Origin: Natrarchaeobaculum sulfurireducens
GTDB lineage: Archaea > Halobacteriota > Halobacteria > Halobacteriales > Natrialbaceae
Length of the DNA stretch: 64,000 bases
Direction of reading: 5' to 3'
Assembly: GCF_003430825.1 (NCBI RefSeq)
Contig: NZ_CP024047.1
Location: forward strand, 1,550,001-1,614,000
Of this stretch, positions 24,576 through 33,670 are shown piece by piece. The notes below the pieces were generated by a model. It did no database searches. It was given only the letters and a program-made list of their open reading frames with translations, and was not told where the DNA came from. Position numbers and translations under genes: made by a program. How positions within the stretch are numbered: position 1 is the first letter of the stretch; each line of letters opens with the position of its first letter.

Positions 24576-25747
24576 TCTTTCTCCTTTTCAGCCCGACCTC
24601 GTGCCATCAAGAATACGGCGACGTATTCGGGTAGTGACTGGTCTCCCTCAGAGACTGTAAACCTATCTCCTCCCAGCTCGACCGTCCCACCGTCCGTGAC
24701 GTCGACGGCGATCTCTTGGCCGACGAACGTCTCGGGAACGGCGTCGACGAGCGGGTCGAAGTCGTCGAGTTCGTCGCGCTCGAGCCGGACCGTCTCGAGG
24801 CCGCTACCGCCGTGGAGACTTCCCGGGAGTCGAATAAGCCGGTTCGTATCCGTCGTCACCGGCTCGTCGATCGGCGCGTTGTCCCGTTCGACGGTCTCGC
24901 TCGCGAAGCGTTCGGCGAGCTGAGCGACCGCCGTGTGAACCGTCACGTTGCCCGCCTCGAGCCCGTCATGGTTGTTCCGGGCAGCGTTTAGCGTCGCCGT
25001 CGCCTTCCCCTCGCCGATCCCGTCGAACTCCTGTAACCGTTCGAGGGCATCTGCGTCGTCCATCGCGAGCAGCTCGTCGATGAACGTCATGAAGTGTTCG
25101 TGGGTACGTTTTCCCCAGCCCCCATCGATCCGGAGCGTACGGCGTTCGGTCGGCGTTTTGCGTCCGAGACCAGCGACCGTTTCGGTCTCGATCAACTCCT
25201 CGAAGTCGAGACCGATTCCGCGAACGTAGTCGACGATTTCGCGGCGGTGTTCGCGTTCGAGATGGCGGACGTTCTCGTCGCGAACGTGGACGTGATAGCC
25301 ACGGCCACCGGAGAAGACGATCTCGAGGTCCTCGAAGCCGAAATCGTCTTCGAGAAAGTCGAGTAGGCGCTCGAGGGCGGCTTTACACTTTGCGAGCATC
25401 TCGGCGTAGGAGTCGTCGCCGAGCGTGACCGAGGGGAGGTGGTCGGCGTCTAAGTCGAAAACGAGGTCGGCGGACTGCCAGTCTTTCTCGTGCATCGACT
25501 TCGCGCCGGGGTCGCGAAACCGGCCGGCGGAGAAGTAGACGTGTCGCGGTCGCTTGCGGACGAGAAACGACGAGACGTCGCCGAGTTCGAGCAGCGAACG
25601 GTGGCGAACCATCGTGGTCCCGGGGCCGTCTGTCCAGGGGATAAATCCCCACTCGCGTTCGTTGGCCGCAGGTGGCGGTGTGATCTCCGTTCGCCGGTAG
25701 TGATCCCGAAATCGCCCCCGAAGATAGGCCCTCGTTCGCTCCTCCAT
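24572..25747 (-). CDS. priS: DNA primase small (catalytic) subunit
   Basis: A 391-residue archaeal/eukaryotic-type primase that makes the RNA/DNA primers at replication forks together with PriL, which is not in this window. The catalytic aspartates are in LVFDLDADHLPS (D98, D100), SAGRFRDPGAKSMHE lies in the nucleotide-binding region, and FSGGRGYHVHVRD is the conserved S-G-R-G-x-H motif. RLPGSLHGGSGLETV near residue 310 is also conserved. The gene ends inside the start of gins (ATGA overlap), the usual archaeal arrangement, so both are made from one message. Confidence 0.95.
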   Translation of the reverse strand: MEERTRAYLRGRFRDHYRRTEITPPPAANEREWGFIPWTDGPGTTMVRHRSLLELGDVSSFLVRKRPRHVYFSAGRFRDPGAKSMHEKDWQSADLVFDLDADHLPSVTLGDDSYAEMLAKCKAALERLLDFLEDDFGFEDLEIVFSGGRGYHVHVRDENVRHLEREHRREIVDYVRGIGLDFEELIETETVAGLGRKTPTERRTLRIDGGWGKRTHEHFMTFIDELLAMDDADALERLQEFDGIGEGKATATLNAARNNHDGLEAGNVTVHTAVAQLAERFASETVERDNAPIDEPVTTDTNRLIRLPGSLHGGSGLETVRLERDELDDFDPLVDAVPETFVGQEIAVDVTDGGTVELGGDRFTVSEGDQSLPEYVAVFLMARGRAEKEKE

Positions 25748-25845
25748 GCGCCTCGAGTAGTCGTCATCGGGGGAGTATAACGTTGCCGAAAACGAGAAGA
25801 CAGAGACGATGTGCTGGTCCGAACGTTCGAATGCGGTTGCCGAAC

Positions 25846-26322
25846 TTACCGGCGGACGAGGTCCGAGATGCGATCCGTGATGCCTACGTCTGCACCGAGT
25901 TTCAGATAGTAGGCGTCGCCGCCGTCTTCGTAGTAGTCGTCGATGCGACGTTTGATCTCGAAGCCGAGGTGTTCGTAGAACTGGAGGGCGTTCTCGTTGG
26001 TCGTGCGGGCGTGACAGGTGATCGTCTCGTGGTCGTCGGCCACGCGCGCGACGAGCTTTTTGCCGATTCCATCACCCCGATTCTCCGGGTCGACTGCCAG
26101 AAAGAGGATGTAACCGTCTCGTCTGACCGCTGCGAACCCGATGAGCGAGCCGTCCTGGAGGTAACAGTGGACCTTCGAGCGGCGATAGGCGTCGCTGAAG
26201 AAGTCATACCGCTGTTTAAGCACGTCCTCCCGGCGGTTGATCTCCTCTTTGAGTTCCCAGGCATCCTCGACGAAGGCGTCACTCCCCGGGGTGACGACAC
26301 GACTGTCGATGTTGACGCTCAC
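25846..26322 (-). CDS. GNAT-family N-acetyltransferase (RimI-like)
   Basis: A 158-residue acetyltransferase. The acetyl-CoA site is AVDPENRGDGIGKKLVARV (R-G-x-G-x-G type), followed by the helix with TTNENALQFYEHLGFEIKRR. Upstream, KQRYDFFSDAYRRSKVH and GFAAVRRDGYILFLAV match haloarchaeal RimI-like proteins that modify N-termini of ribosomal or other proteins. I chose GTG 26322 (VSVNIDSRVVTPG), the family's usual first residues; GTG 26328 would add two. It is divergent from archease. Confidence 0.85.
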   Translation of the reverse strand: MSVNIDSRVVTPGSDAFVEDAWELKEEINRREDVLKQRYDFFSDAYRRSKVHCYLQDGSLIGFAAVRRDGYILFLAVDPENRGDGIGKKLVARVADDHETITCHARTTNENALQFYEHLGFEIKRRIDDYYEDGGDAYYLKLGADVGITDRISDLVRR

Positions 26323-26526
26323 TACCACACGGTAGCATCGTCGTCAATATAATTCCACCGGCGGAAACCGCTCGAGAACGTCTGACGCGGTCGACAGATC
26401 AGCTCGTCGGCGCGGCCAGACGTCGGCACCGAAACGACCCACCGCAGACGGCGGCTTGACTCGCCGCATCGCTGTCGTCGTTGGAACCGACGGGCATACG
26501 ATCCCGGCTGTCGAAGCCGTGAACAG

Positions 26527-26973
26527 ATGGAATACGAACTTCGCGAGCACACCGCCGACATCGCGGTCGCAGCCAGCGGCGACTCGCTCGAGGCAGTCTT
26601 CGGGGCGGCAGCCGACGGCTTTGCGGCCGCCTCGTGCGAGTCGGTGCCGACCGAGACGGGCGAACGGTTTTCTGTGTCGGTGACCGCCGAGTCTCGGGAA
26701 GCACTGTTGTTCGATTACCTCGACGAACTCGTCTACTTGCGTGACGTCCGTGGGGAACTCCCCGTCGACCATCGCGTCGAGACGATCGACGAGCCTGCAG
26801 ACCGGCCCAACGCCAGTGACGACGACCCGGCCGCGTGGTCGCTCGAGGCCACCGCCCGCGGCGTCCCCCTCACCGAGGTCGCCGCCCGCGAGATCAAAGC
26901 CGTTACCTACTCCGAGATGCGCCTCGAGCGCGTCGACGACGGCTGGGAGGCGTACGTCGTCTTCGACGTCTAG
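26527..26973 (+). CDS. Archease, cofactor of RNA ligase RtcB
   Basis: A 148-residue archease. The N-terminal EYELREHTADIAV includes the conserved metal-binding Asp, EALLFDYLDELVYLRD is the signature middle helix, and the ending KAVTYSEMRLERVDDGWEAYVVFDV closes with the conserved metal-binding acid. Archease helps RtcB form its guanylated state and allows many turnovers in tRNA splicing and repair. RtcB itself starts 665 bp downstream on the same strand, separated by a convergent lipoprotein gene. Length and motifs are complete. Confidence 0.93.
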   Translation: MEYELREHTADIAVAASGDSLEAVFGAAADGFAAASCESVPTETGERFSVSVTAESREALLFDYLDELVYLRDVRGELPVDHRVETIDEPADRPNASDDDPAAWSLEATARGVPLTEVAAREIKAVTYSEMRLERVDDGWEAYVVFDV

Positions 26974-26995
26974 TCGCGCGGACGATCGTCGAACG

Positions 26996-27439
26996 TTATC
27001 CGTCGAGGCCGTCGACGGTCGTCGAGTACGCGTCGCCAAAAACGTGGTGTTCGGTTACTGTCACCCGCCGGAGCAGCCCCTCGACGGAGGCCTCGAGACG
27101 GTAGCCGCCGTAGGCGAGGTCGTCCGAACAGCCACCAGCGCCACCGGCGTCGTCGGCGGCGACGACGAGCAGGTCCAGTCGCTCCTGGGACCGTTCGTAC
27201 TCGGCGTGAGCCAGGTCGACGGTGCCACACTCGCTCGAGCCGTACTCGACCGTTCCGCGCGCCGTGACGGTGCCGTCCTCGACGGAGACCTCGGGGTCGC
27301 CGGTCAGGTCGAGCGTCGGATCGACGAGTTCGAACGCCGTGCTGACGCTCGAGCCGACGACCGGAAACCGTCCGAGACAGCCGGCTGTCGCGCTGGTACC
27401 CGTCCCGGCAGCCGCCACAAGCAGTTTTCGCCTGTGCAC
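26996..27439 (-). CDS. Small lipoprotein with Tat-type leader
   Basis: A 147-residue exported protein. From GTG 27439 it reads VHRRKLLVAAAGTG with SATAGC, giving a lipidated cysteine near residue 21. The mature part is beta-rich and contains paired cysteines (SSECGTV and GGCSDDL) that could form a disulfide. A minus-strand AAATAT element at 27464-27472 lies about 27 bp before this GTG, which supports a leaderless start here rather than the in-frame GTG 27460 or TTG 27466. It sits between, and convergent with, archease. Function unknown. Confidence 0.7.
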   Translation of the reverse strand: MHRRKLLVAAAGTGTSATAGCLGRFPVVGSSVSTAFELVDPTLDLTGDPEVSVEDGTVTARGTVEYGSSECGTVDLAHAEYERSQERLDLLVVAADDAGGAGGCSDDLAYGGYRLEASVEGLLRRVTVTEHHVFGDAYSTTVDGLDG

Positions 27440-27637
27440 GAGTTCGCGAACGAGTAGCACGGTCAAATATCCACTGAACGGTGAAAACCGCGTGTTACCG
27501 ACGTCCGTGCGGGGTCACGTGGGGGTGGCGGACGACGGTATAGCCGTTCCAAAACGAGCACGAAGTAGCGCAGGCAACGACTGATCACACGACCGAAGAG
27601 ACGAACACCTTTGGGCGTCGCAGTCGGAGACTCCTGT

Positions 27638-29104
27638 ATGAGTAACCTCACGTTCGAGGCAAACGGCATCACGCTCGAGCAGGTGCGTGAACACGTCTGG
27701 GAGATCCCCCAGGAAGGAGAGATGCGCGTCCCTGCGCGCGTCCTTGCGAGCGAGTCCTTGCTCGAGGAGATTTCCGAGGACAAGACCCTCGAGCAACTGA
27801 AAAACACGACCCATCTGCCGGGGATCACGAACTATGCGATCTGTATGCCCGACGGCCACCAGGGGTATGGCTTCCCGGTCGGGGGAGTCGGCGCGATCGA
27901 CGCCGAAAACGGCTGCATTTCGCCGGGCGCGGTCGGCTACGACATCAATTGTGGTGTCAGGATGATGAAAACGAACCTGACCTACGACGAGCTCCAGGGG
28001 AACGAAGCGGAACTCGTCGACTCGCTGTTCGCCAACGTTCCCTCGGGACTGGGTGGCGGTGGCATCGTCGAGGCCGATATCGACACCGTCGACGAGATCC
28101 TCGCCCGCGGGGTTGACTGGGCGCTCGAGCACGGTCACGCCGTCGAAGAGGACCTGCTACACTGCGAGGACGAGGGGATGCGCGAGGAGGCAGACCCCTC
28201 GAAGGTCACTCAGAAGGCGAAAGACCGCGGAAAGAACCAGATCGGTTCACTCGGGTCGGGGAATCACTTCCTCGAGGTCCAGCGCGTGACCGACGTCTTC
28301 GACGACGAGGTGGGCGAGGCCTATGGGCTCGAGGAGGACCAGATCGTCGTCCTGATCCACTGCGGCTCGCGTGGACTGGGCCACCAGACCTGCAACGATT
28401 ACCTGCGCAAGATCGAAAAACAGCATCAGGGGCTGTTGAACCAGTTGCCGGATAAAGAACTCGCGGCCGCGCCCGCGGGCTCGCAACTCGCGGAAGACTA
28501 CTACGGGGCGATGAACGCGGCGATCAACTTCGCATGGGTCAACCGCCAGCTGATCATGCATCGCACGCGAAAGGTCTTCGAGCGGGTGTTCGATCGGTCC
28601 TGGGAGGAGATGGAGATGCACCTGCTGTATGACGTGGCCCACAACATCGCGAAAAAAGAGACGCATATTGTCGACGGCGAAGAGCGCGACCTCTACGTCC
28701 ACCGCAAGGGGGCGACGCGGGCCTTCCCGGCAGGGCATCCCGACGTCCCGAAGGCCTACCGCGACGTGGGCCAGCCCGTGATCATCCCCGGCAGCATGGG
28801 CGCGGGCAACTACGTCCTTCGAGGTGGCGAGCACTCGATGGAGCGGACGTTTGGCTCGACGGCCCACGGCGCGGGACGCCTGATGAGTCGCACGCAGGCG
28901 AAAAACGAGTTTTGGGGCGGCGACGTCCAGCAACAGCTCGAAGAGCAGGATAAGATCTACGTCAAAGCCCAGTCAGGCGCGACCGTCGCCGAGGAGGCCC
29001 CCGGCGTCTACAAGGACGTCGACGAGGTCGTCAGCGTCTCGGACGACCTCGGCATCGGCGACAAGGTCGCCCGGACGTTCCCTGTCTGTAACATCAAGGG
29101 CTAA
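27638..29104 (+). CDS. rtcB: tRNA-splicing ligase RtcB
   Basis: A 488-residue GTP- and Mn-dependent ligase that joins 2',3'-cyclic-phosphate or 3'-phosphate ends to 5'-OH ends, for tRNA exon joining and RNA repair. Key elements: MPDGHQGYGFPVGG, YDINCGVRM with the metal-binding Cys, SLGSGNHFLEV, IHCGSRGLGHQ and the nucleotidylated histidine in TAHGAGRLMSR. The length is that of intein-free archaeal RtcB. ATG 27638 (MSNLTFEANG) is used; the nine codons upstream are not protein-like. Its cofactor archease is just upstream. Confidence 0.96.
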   Translation: MSNLTFEANGITLEQVREHVWEIPQEGEMRVPARVLASESLLEEISEDKTLEQLKNTTHLPGITNYAICMPDGHQGYGFPVGGVGAIDAENGCISPGAVGYDINCGVRMMKTNLTYDELQGNEAELVDSLFANVPSGLGGGGIVEADIDTVDEILARGVDWALEHGHAVEEDLLHCEDEGMREEADPSKVTQKAKDRGKNQIGSLGSGNHFLEVQRVTDVFDDEVGEAYGLEEDQIVVLIHCGSRGLGHQTCNDYLRKIEKQHQGLLNQLPDKELAAAPAGSQLAEDYYGAMNAAINFAWVNRQLIMHRTRKVFERVFDRSWEEMEMHLLYDVAHNIAKKETHIVDGEERDLYVHRKGATRAFPAGHPDVPKAYRDVGQPVIIPGSMGAGNYVLRGGEHSMERTFGSTAHGAGRLMSRTQAKNEFWGGDVQQQLEEQDKIYVKAQSGATVAEEAPGVYKDVDEVVSVSDDLGIGDKVARTFPVCNIKG

Positions 29105-29133
29105 TCGCCTCGCTCGAGAACGGCTTCCCCGCT

Positions 29134-29346
29134 TCACTTCAGTCGAAACGGATTCTCGTCGTCCTCGTCGGCGTCGTCATCGGACTCGTATGGCTTTCGA
29201 GCCGTAATCGTGACCGTCGCCTCCGGCTCGTCCTCGTCGGACCACGGGCTGTCGTACGCCGAAAGCTCGAGGTCGGTGACTTCCCACCCTTCGGCTTCGA
29301 CGAGTTCGACGAGTCGGTGCTGATCCGCGAGCATATCGTCGTCCAT
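29134..29346 (-). CDS. Small conserved haloarchaeal protein, unknown function
   Basis: A 70-residue soluble protein beginning MDDDMLADQHRLVELVEAEGWEVTD, with one helix, two strands (LELSAYDSPW, EATVTITARKP) and an acidic tail ending NPFRLK. The pattern helix-strand-strand with EGWEVT is seen in several small haloarchaeal families, none of which I can name with certainty. ATG 29346 is preferred; the same frame upstream is Arg-rich non-coding sequence. It converges with rtcB and is divergent from moaA. Confidence 0.7.
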   Translation of the reverse strand: MDDDMLADQHRLVELVEAEGWEVTDLELSAYDSPWSDEDEPEATVTITARKPYESDDDADEDDENPFRLK

Positions 29347-29608
29347 ACTGGGTCGTTCGTGACTGACACTGGTAGCTGTTTCCGCCGACGATGCGACGCC
29401 ACGGCAAGCGCACCATCGCAGTCGAAGGCCGGCTGCCAGTCGACCGCCTCGCGAACGTTTCCGACGGTTCCTACCCGTATCAGCTCCCCAACTATTGCTC
29501 GAGTCGCCGACCTCGGATGCTCGCCCGCCACCGAGAGAAACCAAATTCGGTTACCAAGGGCCGAAAATACCCGGCGTGTTTAAGCGGATCCGCCTGCAAC
29601 GGTGTGGT

Positions 29609-30628
29609 ATGCTCACCGACGAGTTCGGACGCGAGGTTACGGGGGTTCGCGTCTCGCTCACCGATCGGTGCAACTTCGATTGCGTCTACTGCCACAACGA
29701 AGGACTGGGCGACACCCGCGGGCCGATGGATCCCCAAGACGACGAGATGTCGACCGACGACGTCGTCAGGTTTCTCGAGGTCGCCGCCGAGTTCGACGTG
29801 CGCGCGGTCAAGTTCACCGGCGGCGAACCGATGCTCCGTCAGGACCTAGAGGAAATCATCGCCCGAACGCCGGATACGATGGAAGTCTCGCTCACGACCA
29901 ACGGTACGTTCCTTCCCGGACGGGCCGAAGCCCTCGTCGACGCTGGCCTCGAACGGGTAAACGTCTCTCAGGACGCCCTCGACCGCGAGCAGTTCGCCGC
30001 GGTCACCCAGAGCGGAGCCTACGACAAGGTGCTCGAGGGCGTCGATGCCGCGCTCGCGGCCGGACTCGACCCGGTCAAACTCAACATGGTCGTCTTCCAG
30101 CACACGGCCGGCTACGTCCCCGAAATGGTCGACCACGTCGCCGAGAACGATGGGTTGCAACTCCAGTTGATTCAGTACATGCCCGAACTAACGGGCAAGC
30201 CGGAGTGGAACATCGACATCGACCGTGTTCACGACTGGCTGGCTGAACGAGCCGACGAGATCGAACATCGCGAGATGCACAACCGCAGGCGATACTGGGT
30301 CGGCGGGAGCGACGCAGCCGACGGCGACGAATCCGGGTCCGAGCCCGACAGCAGGGGAATGGTAGAGATCGTCGATCCCGTCGAGAATCCGACGTTCTGT
30401 GCGAACTGCCACCGGGTTCGTGTCACCCACGACGGCTACCTCAAAGGCTGTCTCAACCGCAACGACGACCTGAAGCCGATGGGCGAGATGACCAGACCCG
30501 AGATCCGCGAGGCGTTTCGCGACGTGGTCGCCAATCGAGTTCCCTTCTACGGCGAGTACATGGTCCGCAACGGCGACGGCGAGTGGGAACTAAACGAGAA
30601 GTACGTCGACGAGTACGCCGAGGTCTAA
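29609..30628 (+). CDS. moaA: Radical SAM GTP 3',8-cyclase MoaA
   Basis: A 339-residue enzyme for the first step of molybdopterin synthesis. The N-terminal radical SAM cluster motif is CNFDCVYC (C-x3-C-x2-C), followed by [10 protein letters not shown]. The C-terminal second cluster motif is FCANCHRVR plus GCL (C-x2-C-x13-C), as in MoaA. About 20 residues of polar insert ([14 protein letters not shown]) precede it. The protein ends EYAEV, without the Gly-Gly tail that is essential in bacterial and human MoaA. A TATA-like GTGTTTAAG lies about 27 bp before ATG 29609. No other moa genes are in the window. Confidence 0.9.
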   Translation: MLTDEFGREVTGVRVSLTDRCNFDCVYCHNEGLGDTRGPMDPQDDEMSTDDVVRFLEVAAEFDVRAVKFTGGEPMLRQDLEEIIARTPDTMEVSLTTNGTFLPGRAEALVDAGLERVNVSQDALDREQFAAVTQSGAYDKVLEGVDAALAAGLDPVKLNMVVFQHTAGYVPEMVDHVAENDGLQLQLIQYMPELTGKPEWNIDIDRVHDWLAERADEIEHREMHNRRRYWVGGSDAADGDESGSEPDSRGMVEIVDPVENPTFCANCHRVRVTHDGYLKGCLNRNDDLKPMGEMTRPEIREAFRDVVANRVPFYGEYMVRNGDGEWELNEKYVDEYAEV

Positions 30629-30864
30629 CCCCAAAGCCGCACACGTCGCCGCTCACACCCAGCTGTTCGCCGATACTGTCGGGCAGTTCGCCCACGACGG
30701 ATTCTCCGAGGAGGTGGTCCCGGGCTGTACTGGGAGTCACGTGAGGACGACACATCCTCCGCTACCTTTCGTTGCGCTTAAGTACCCATCACCGGTAGAT
30801 TCGTCTGCGATACGTGCAGGGGATGTAGTCCCCGAGTCCGAACGGGCGACGATAGAGACACGGT

Positions 30865-30946
30865 GTCGTGGTAGCCAAGCGGCCCAAGGCGCATGGTTGC
30901 TAACCATGTGGCGTCAAGCCTCCGGGGTTCGAATCCCCGCCACGAC
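30865..30946 (+). tRNA. tRNA-Ser(GCT)
   Basis: An 82-nt tRNA with acceptor GTCGTGG pairing CCACGAC, anticodon stem CATGG/CCATG around loop TTGCTAA (anticodon GCT), a long type-II variable arm and T arm CCGGGGTTCGAATCCCCG. No CCA is encoded and no intron is present. It is the first element of the ribosomal-protein cluster, which is common in haloarchaea. Confidence 0.97.
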
Positions 30947-31028
30947 GTCGGAACAATACTGTCGAACGCACCCGATGCGCACCGACTCGAATGCGATCGA
31001 GCGGTCACTGACGGTCGTTCGACGGTAT

Positions 31029-31049
31029 GACTGACGTTTTCCGTCAGTC
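31029..31049 (+). promoter_or_regulatory. Leader hairpin before rps13
   Basis: GACTGACG-TTTTC-CGTCAGTC forms a perfect 8-bp stem with a 5-nt loop, ending 40 nt before the rps13 ATG. It may be a ribosomal-protein binding site, a processing signal after the tRNA, or an intrinsic pause; see the matching hairpin before rpl18e. Confidence 0.55.
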
Positions 31050-31089
31050 GCCTTGCAACGCGCGCAGACCAGACACACATACACGACAC

Positions 31090-31602
31090 ATGAGCGAGGA
31101 AGCACCTCAAGAACAACAGGACGACGACGATCTTCAGTACTTCATCCGGATCGGTCAGACCGACCTGGATGGGACGAAGTCCGTCGAGCGCTCGCTCTCG
31201 GAGCTGAACGGGATCGGTCGACGGACCGCCCGGATCATCGCCGAGGAGGCGGACGTAAACCGAACAGCGACGTTCGGTGCGCTCGAACAGGACGTCATTG
31301 ACGAGGTCGTCGAACTCGTAGAGAACTACGCCGACGAAGTCCCCGACTGGCTCAACAACCGCCAGAAGGACTTCTACACCGGCGAAACGACCCACGAGAT
31401 CGGGAACGATCTCCAGTTGACCCGCCAACACGACATCAACCGGATGAAGATGATCGACTCCTACCGCGGCGTCCGCCACAAGCGCGGCCAGAAGGTCCGC
31501 GGACAGCGGACGAAGTCCACCGGTCGTACGGAGGGCACCATCGGAGTCAATGTCGAAGAGATCCGAGAAGAAGCCGAAGAAGGCGGCGAGGGTGACGAAT
31601 AA
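31090..31602 (+). CDS. rps13: 30S ribosomal protein uS13
   Basis: A 170-residue archaeal S13 from the head of the small subunit, contacting tRNA and uL5. The acidic leader (about 14 residues) is halophile-specific; the core runs YFIRIGQTDLDGTKSVERSL, with the helix-two-turns-helix ELNGIGRRTARIIAEEA and the basic tail SYRGVRHKRGQKVRGQRTKS. ATG 31090 starts MSEEAPQEQQ. The rps4 start codon overlaps its stop (TAATG), so translation is likely coupled. Confidence 0.96.
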   Translation: MSEEAPQEQQDDDDLQYFIRIGQTDLDGTKSVERSLSELNGIGRRTARIIAEEADVNRTATFGALEQDVIDEVVELVENYADEVPDWLNNRQKDFYTGETTHEIGNDLQLTRQHDINRMKMIDSYRGVRHKRGQKVRGQRTKSTGRTEGTIGVNVEEIREEAEEGGEGDE

Positions 31603-32123
31603 TGCCGATCGGAACGAAGACCAAGCAGTACGAGACGCCGAATCACCCCTACCAGGGTGAACGCATCGCGAACGAACACTCGCTTCTCGACCGCTACGGG
31701 CTCTCGAACAAAGAAGAACTCTGGCGTGCACAGTCCGAGCTTCGCTCCTACCGACGCGAAGCTCGTGACCTGCTCGGCCAGGCCCAGGGCGACGAAACCG
31801 TTGTCCAGCGCTCTGCGGAGTTCCTCGGACGCCTCAAGCGCGTCGGCATCCTCGACGAGGCCGACGAACTCGGCGACGTCCTCTCACTCGAGATCGAAGA
31901 CGTCCTCGAGCGCCGTCTCCAGACGGTCGCCTACCGCAAAGGGCTGGCGAACACGCCACAGCAGGCGCGCCAGTTCATCACGCACGGCCACGTCGTGATC
32001 GGCGAGCAGCGACACCGGGTTCCGTCGTACGTCGTCGACGTCGACGAAGAAAGTCTCGTCGCGTTCGACGAGAACAGCCCGCTCGCGGACGAACTCCACC
32101 CAGAACGTGCGGAGGGTCAGTAA
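31602..32123 (+). CDS. rps4: 30S ribosomal protein uS4
   Basis: A 173-residue S4 that nucleates assembly of the 5' domain of 16S rRNA. It begins MPIGTKTKQYETPNHPYQGERI and has the S4 RNA-binding motif LANTPQQARQFITHGHVVIGEQRHRVPSY near residues 105-140. The ATG shares one base with the rps13 stop, and GAGGGTG just upstream acts as ribosome-binding site. rps11 starts 3 bp after its stop. Confidence 0.96.
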   Translation: MPIGTKTKQYETPNHPYQGERIANEHSLLDRYGLSNKEELWRAQSELRSYRREARDLLGQAQGDETVVQRSAEFLGRLKRVGILDEADELGDVLSLEIEDVLERRLQTVAYRKGLANTPQQARQFITHGHVVIGEQRHRVPSYVVDVDEESLVAFDENSPLADELHPERAEGQ

Positions 32124-32126
32124 ACC

Positions 32127-32516
32127 ATGAGCCAGGACGACGACAAGTGGGGAATCGCCCACGTACACGCATCGTTCAACAACACCATCATGACCGTGAC
32201 CGACCTCACGGGCGCGGAGACGATCGCGAAGTCCTCCGGTGGGACGGCGGTCAAGCAAAACCGCGACGAGGCGTCGCCGTACGCAGCCATGCAGATGGCC
32301 GACTCGATCGCCGAAGAGGTCAAAGCAGCCGGCATCACAGGCCTGCACGTCCGCGTGCGTGGCCCCGGCGGCAACTTACAGAAGTCCCCCGGTCCGGGTG
32401 CACAGGCGACGATCCGTGCACTCGCACGCGCCGGTATCGAGATCGGTCGTATCGAAGACGTGACGCCGATCCCACACGACGGATCGCGCGCACCGAAAGG
32501 CAAGGGCGGCTACTAG
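32127..32516 (+). CDS. rps11: 30S ribosomal protein uS11
   Basis: A 129-residue S11 of the platform of the small subunit. It opens [20 protein letters not shown] and ends in the basic tail [19 protein letters not shown]; the loop [20 protein letters not shown] is the conserved centre. GAGGGTC just inside rps4 is its ribosome-binding site. It precedes rpo3 by 3 bp. Confidence 0.96.
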   Translation: MSQDDDKWGIAHVHASFNNTIMTVTDLTGAETIAKSSGGTAVKQNRDEASPYAAMQMADSIAEEVKAAGITGLHVRVRGPGGNLQKSPGPGAQATIRALARAGIEIGRIEDVTPIPHDGSRAPKGKGGY

Positions 32517-32519
32517 ATC

Positions 32520-33269
32520 ATGACGGCTGAGTACGACGTCGAGTTTGTCGAACGCGAGGATCGTGAGACACGGTTCCTCGTCCGCGGCGTGACGCCCGCG
32601 TTCGCCAACGGTATCCGTCGCGCGATGATCGCCGACGTGCCGACGATGGCGATCGACACCGTCCGGTTCGTCGAGAACTCGTCGGTGATGTTCGACGAGC
32701 AACTCGCACTCCGACTCGGGCTCGTCCCACTGACGACCCCGCCGGAAGGCGAGTTCGGCGAGGACGACGTTGTCACGCTCTCGATCGACGTCGAAGGGCC
32801 GGGCACCGCCTACTCGGGCGACCTCGTCTCGAGCGACGACCTCGTCCAGCCGGCCGACGAGAACGTCCCGATCATCGACCTCAAAGACGGCCAGCGACTC
32901 GAGGCCGAAGCCGACGCCACCATCGACCGTGGGAAAAACCACGCGAAACACCAGGGTGGCGTCGCAGTCGGCTACCGACATCTCCAGCGTGTGGAGGTCG
33001 TCGGTGAGCTGTCGGAGTTCGAAGAGCCCGAGGCCCAGATGGTCCGCGGTGTAATCGAAGACGGTGACGAACTCGTTCCGACGAGCGAGTTCGATCACGA
33101 CCTCTCGAAGCGGTATCCGGGCAAAGAACTCGAGGTCGAAGACGTTCCGAACGCCTTCGTCTTCCACGTCGAGACTGACGGATCGTTCACCGTCGACGAA
33201 CTCGTCACGCGGGCTGCTGACACGATCGAAACCCGCGCGATCGAACTCGAAGAAGCAGTACAGTTGTAA
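32520..33269 (+). CDS. rpo3: RNA polymerase subunit Rpo3 (D)
   Basis: A 249-residue alpha-like assembly subunit that pairs with Rpo11. The dimerisation motif [23 protein letters not shown] is N-terminal, and [12 protein letters not shown] leads into the C-terminal alpha-like part. The protein contains no cysteine at all, so the iron-sulfur cluster that occurs in domain 3 of several archaeal D subunits cannot form here. It ends 126 bp before tRNA-Leu; the gap shows no gene. Confidence 0.96.
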   Translation: MTAEYDVEFVEREDRETRFLVRGVTPAFANGIRRAMIADVPTMAIDTVRFVENSSVMFDEQLALRLGLVPLTTPPEGEFGEDDVVTLSIDVEGPGTAYSGDLVSSDDLVQPADENVPIIDLKDGQRLEAEADATIDRGKNHAKHQGGVAVGYRHLQRVEVVGELSEFEEPEAQMVRGVIEDGDELVPTSEFDHDLSKRYPGKELEVEDVPNAFVFHVETDGSFTVDELVTRAADTIETRAIELEEAVQL

Positions 33270-33395
33270 GCATGACCCGACGCCCCCAACTCACTCGCGA
33301 ACCGCACGCCGGCGCCGTTAGTGACGAGACCGGCTCCGGTTCGCACGCTGGAATCGAAAGGGGTTTGAAGGGGCAACGGGTAGACGGAAGTGCGA

Positions 33396-33480
33396 GCAGG
33401 GATAGCCAAGTCTGGCCAACGGCGCAGCGTTCAGGGCGCTGTCTCGTAGGAGTTCGCAGGTTCAAATCCTGCTCCCTGCA
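33396..33480 (+). tRNA. tRNA-Leu(CAG)
   Basis: An 85-nt tRNA including discriminator A: acceptor GCAGGGA pairs TCCCTGC, anticodon stem CAGCG/CGCTG holds loop TTCAGGG with anticodon CAG, a long variable arm follows, and the T arm is GCAGGTTCAAATCCTGC. No intron, no encoded CCA. It interrupts the ribosomal-protein cluster between rpo3 and rpl18e. Confidence 0.97.
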
Positions 33481-33636
33481 TCACTTCTGTCAGGTCGAAC
33501 CGACGTCGACCGAGTCGACCGACCGTCGACGCGGCTTCCGTCGAGTTCGACAGCCGAACGAATTCGATTCCACGACCGGCGAGTCCGTCGCAGTGGACTC
33601 GCCACGCGGTGTAAGCCCATCGGGTTTGCACAGTTT

Positions 33637-33657
33637 CGGTGAGAACGACTCTCACCG
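33637..33657 (+). promoter_or_regulatory. Leader hairpin before rpl18e
   Basis: CGGTGAGA-ACGAC-TCTCACCG is a perfect 8-bp stem with a 5-nt loop, ending 24 nt before the rpl18e ATG and 13 nt before its Shine-Dalgarno. Geometry matches the hairpin before rps13, suggesting a shared regulatory design. Confidence 0.55.
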
Positions 33658-33670
33658 CTATCGTCACTTT

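Noticed and set aside
23670-25747. Replication origin near gins and priS
   Set aside because: No orc1/cdc6 gene and no long ORB-type repeats are visible; GINS-PriS linkage is common away from origins.
30865-33480. Integration site (att) at the two tRNA genes
   Set aside because: No integrase, no repeated tRNA 3' end and no atypical gene block next to either tRNA.
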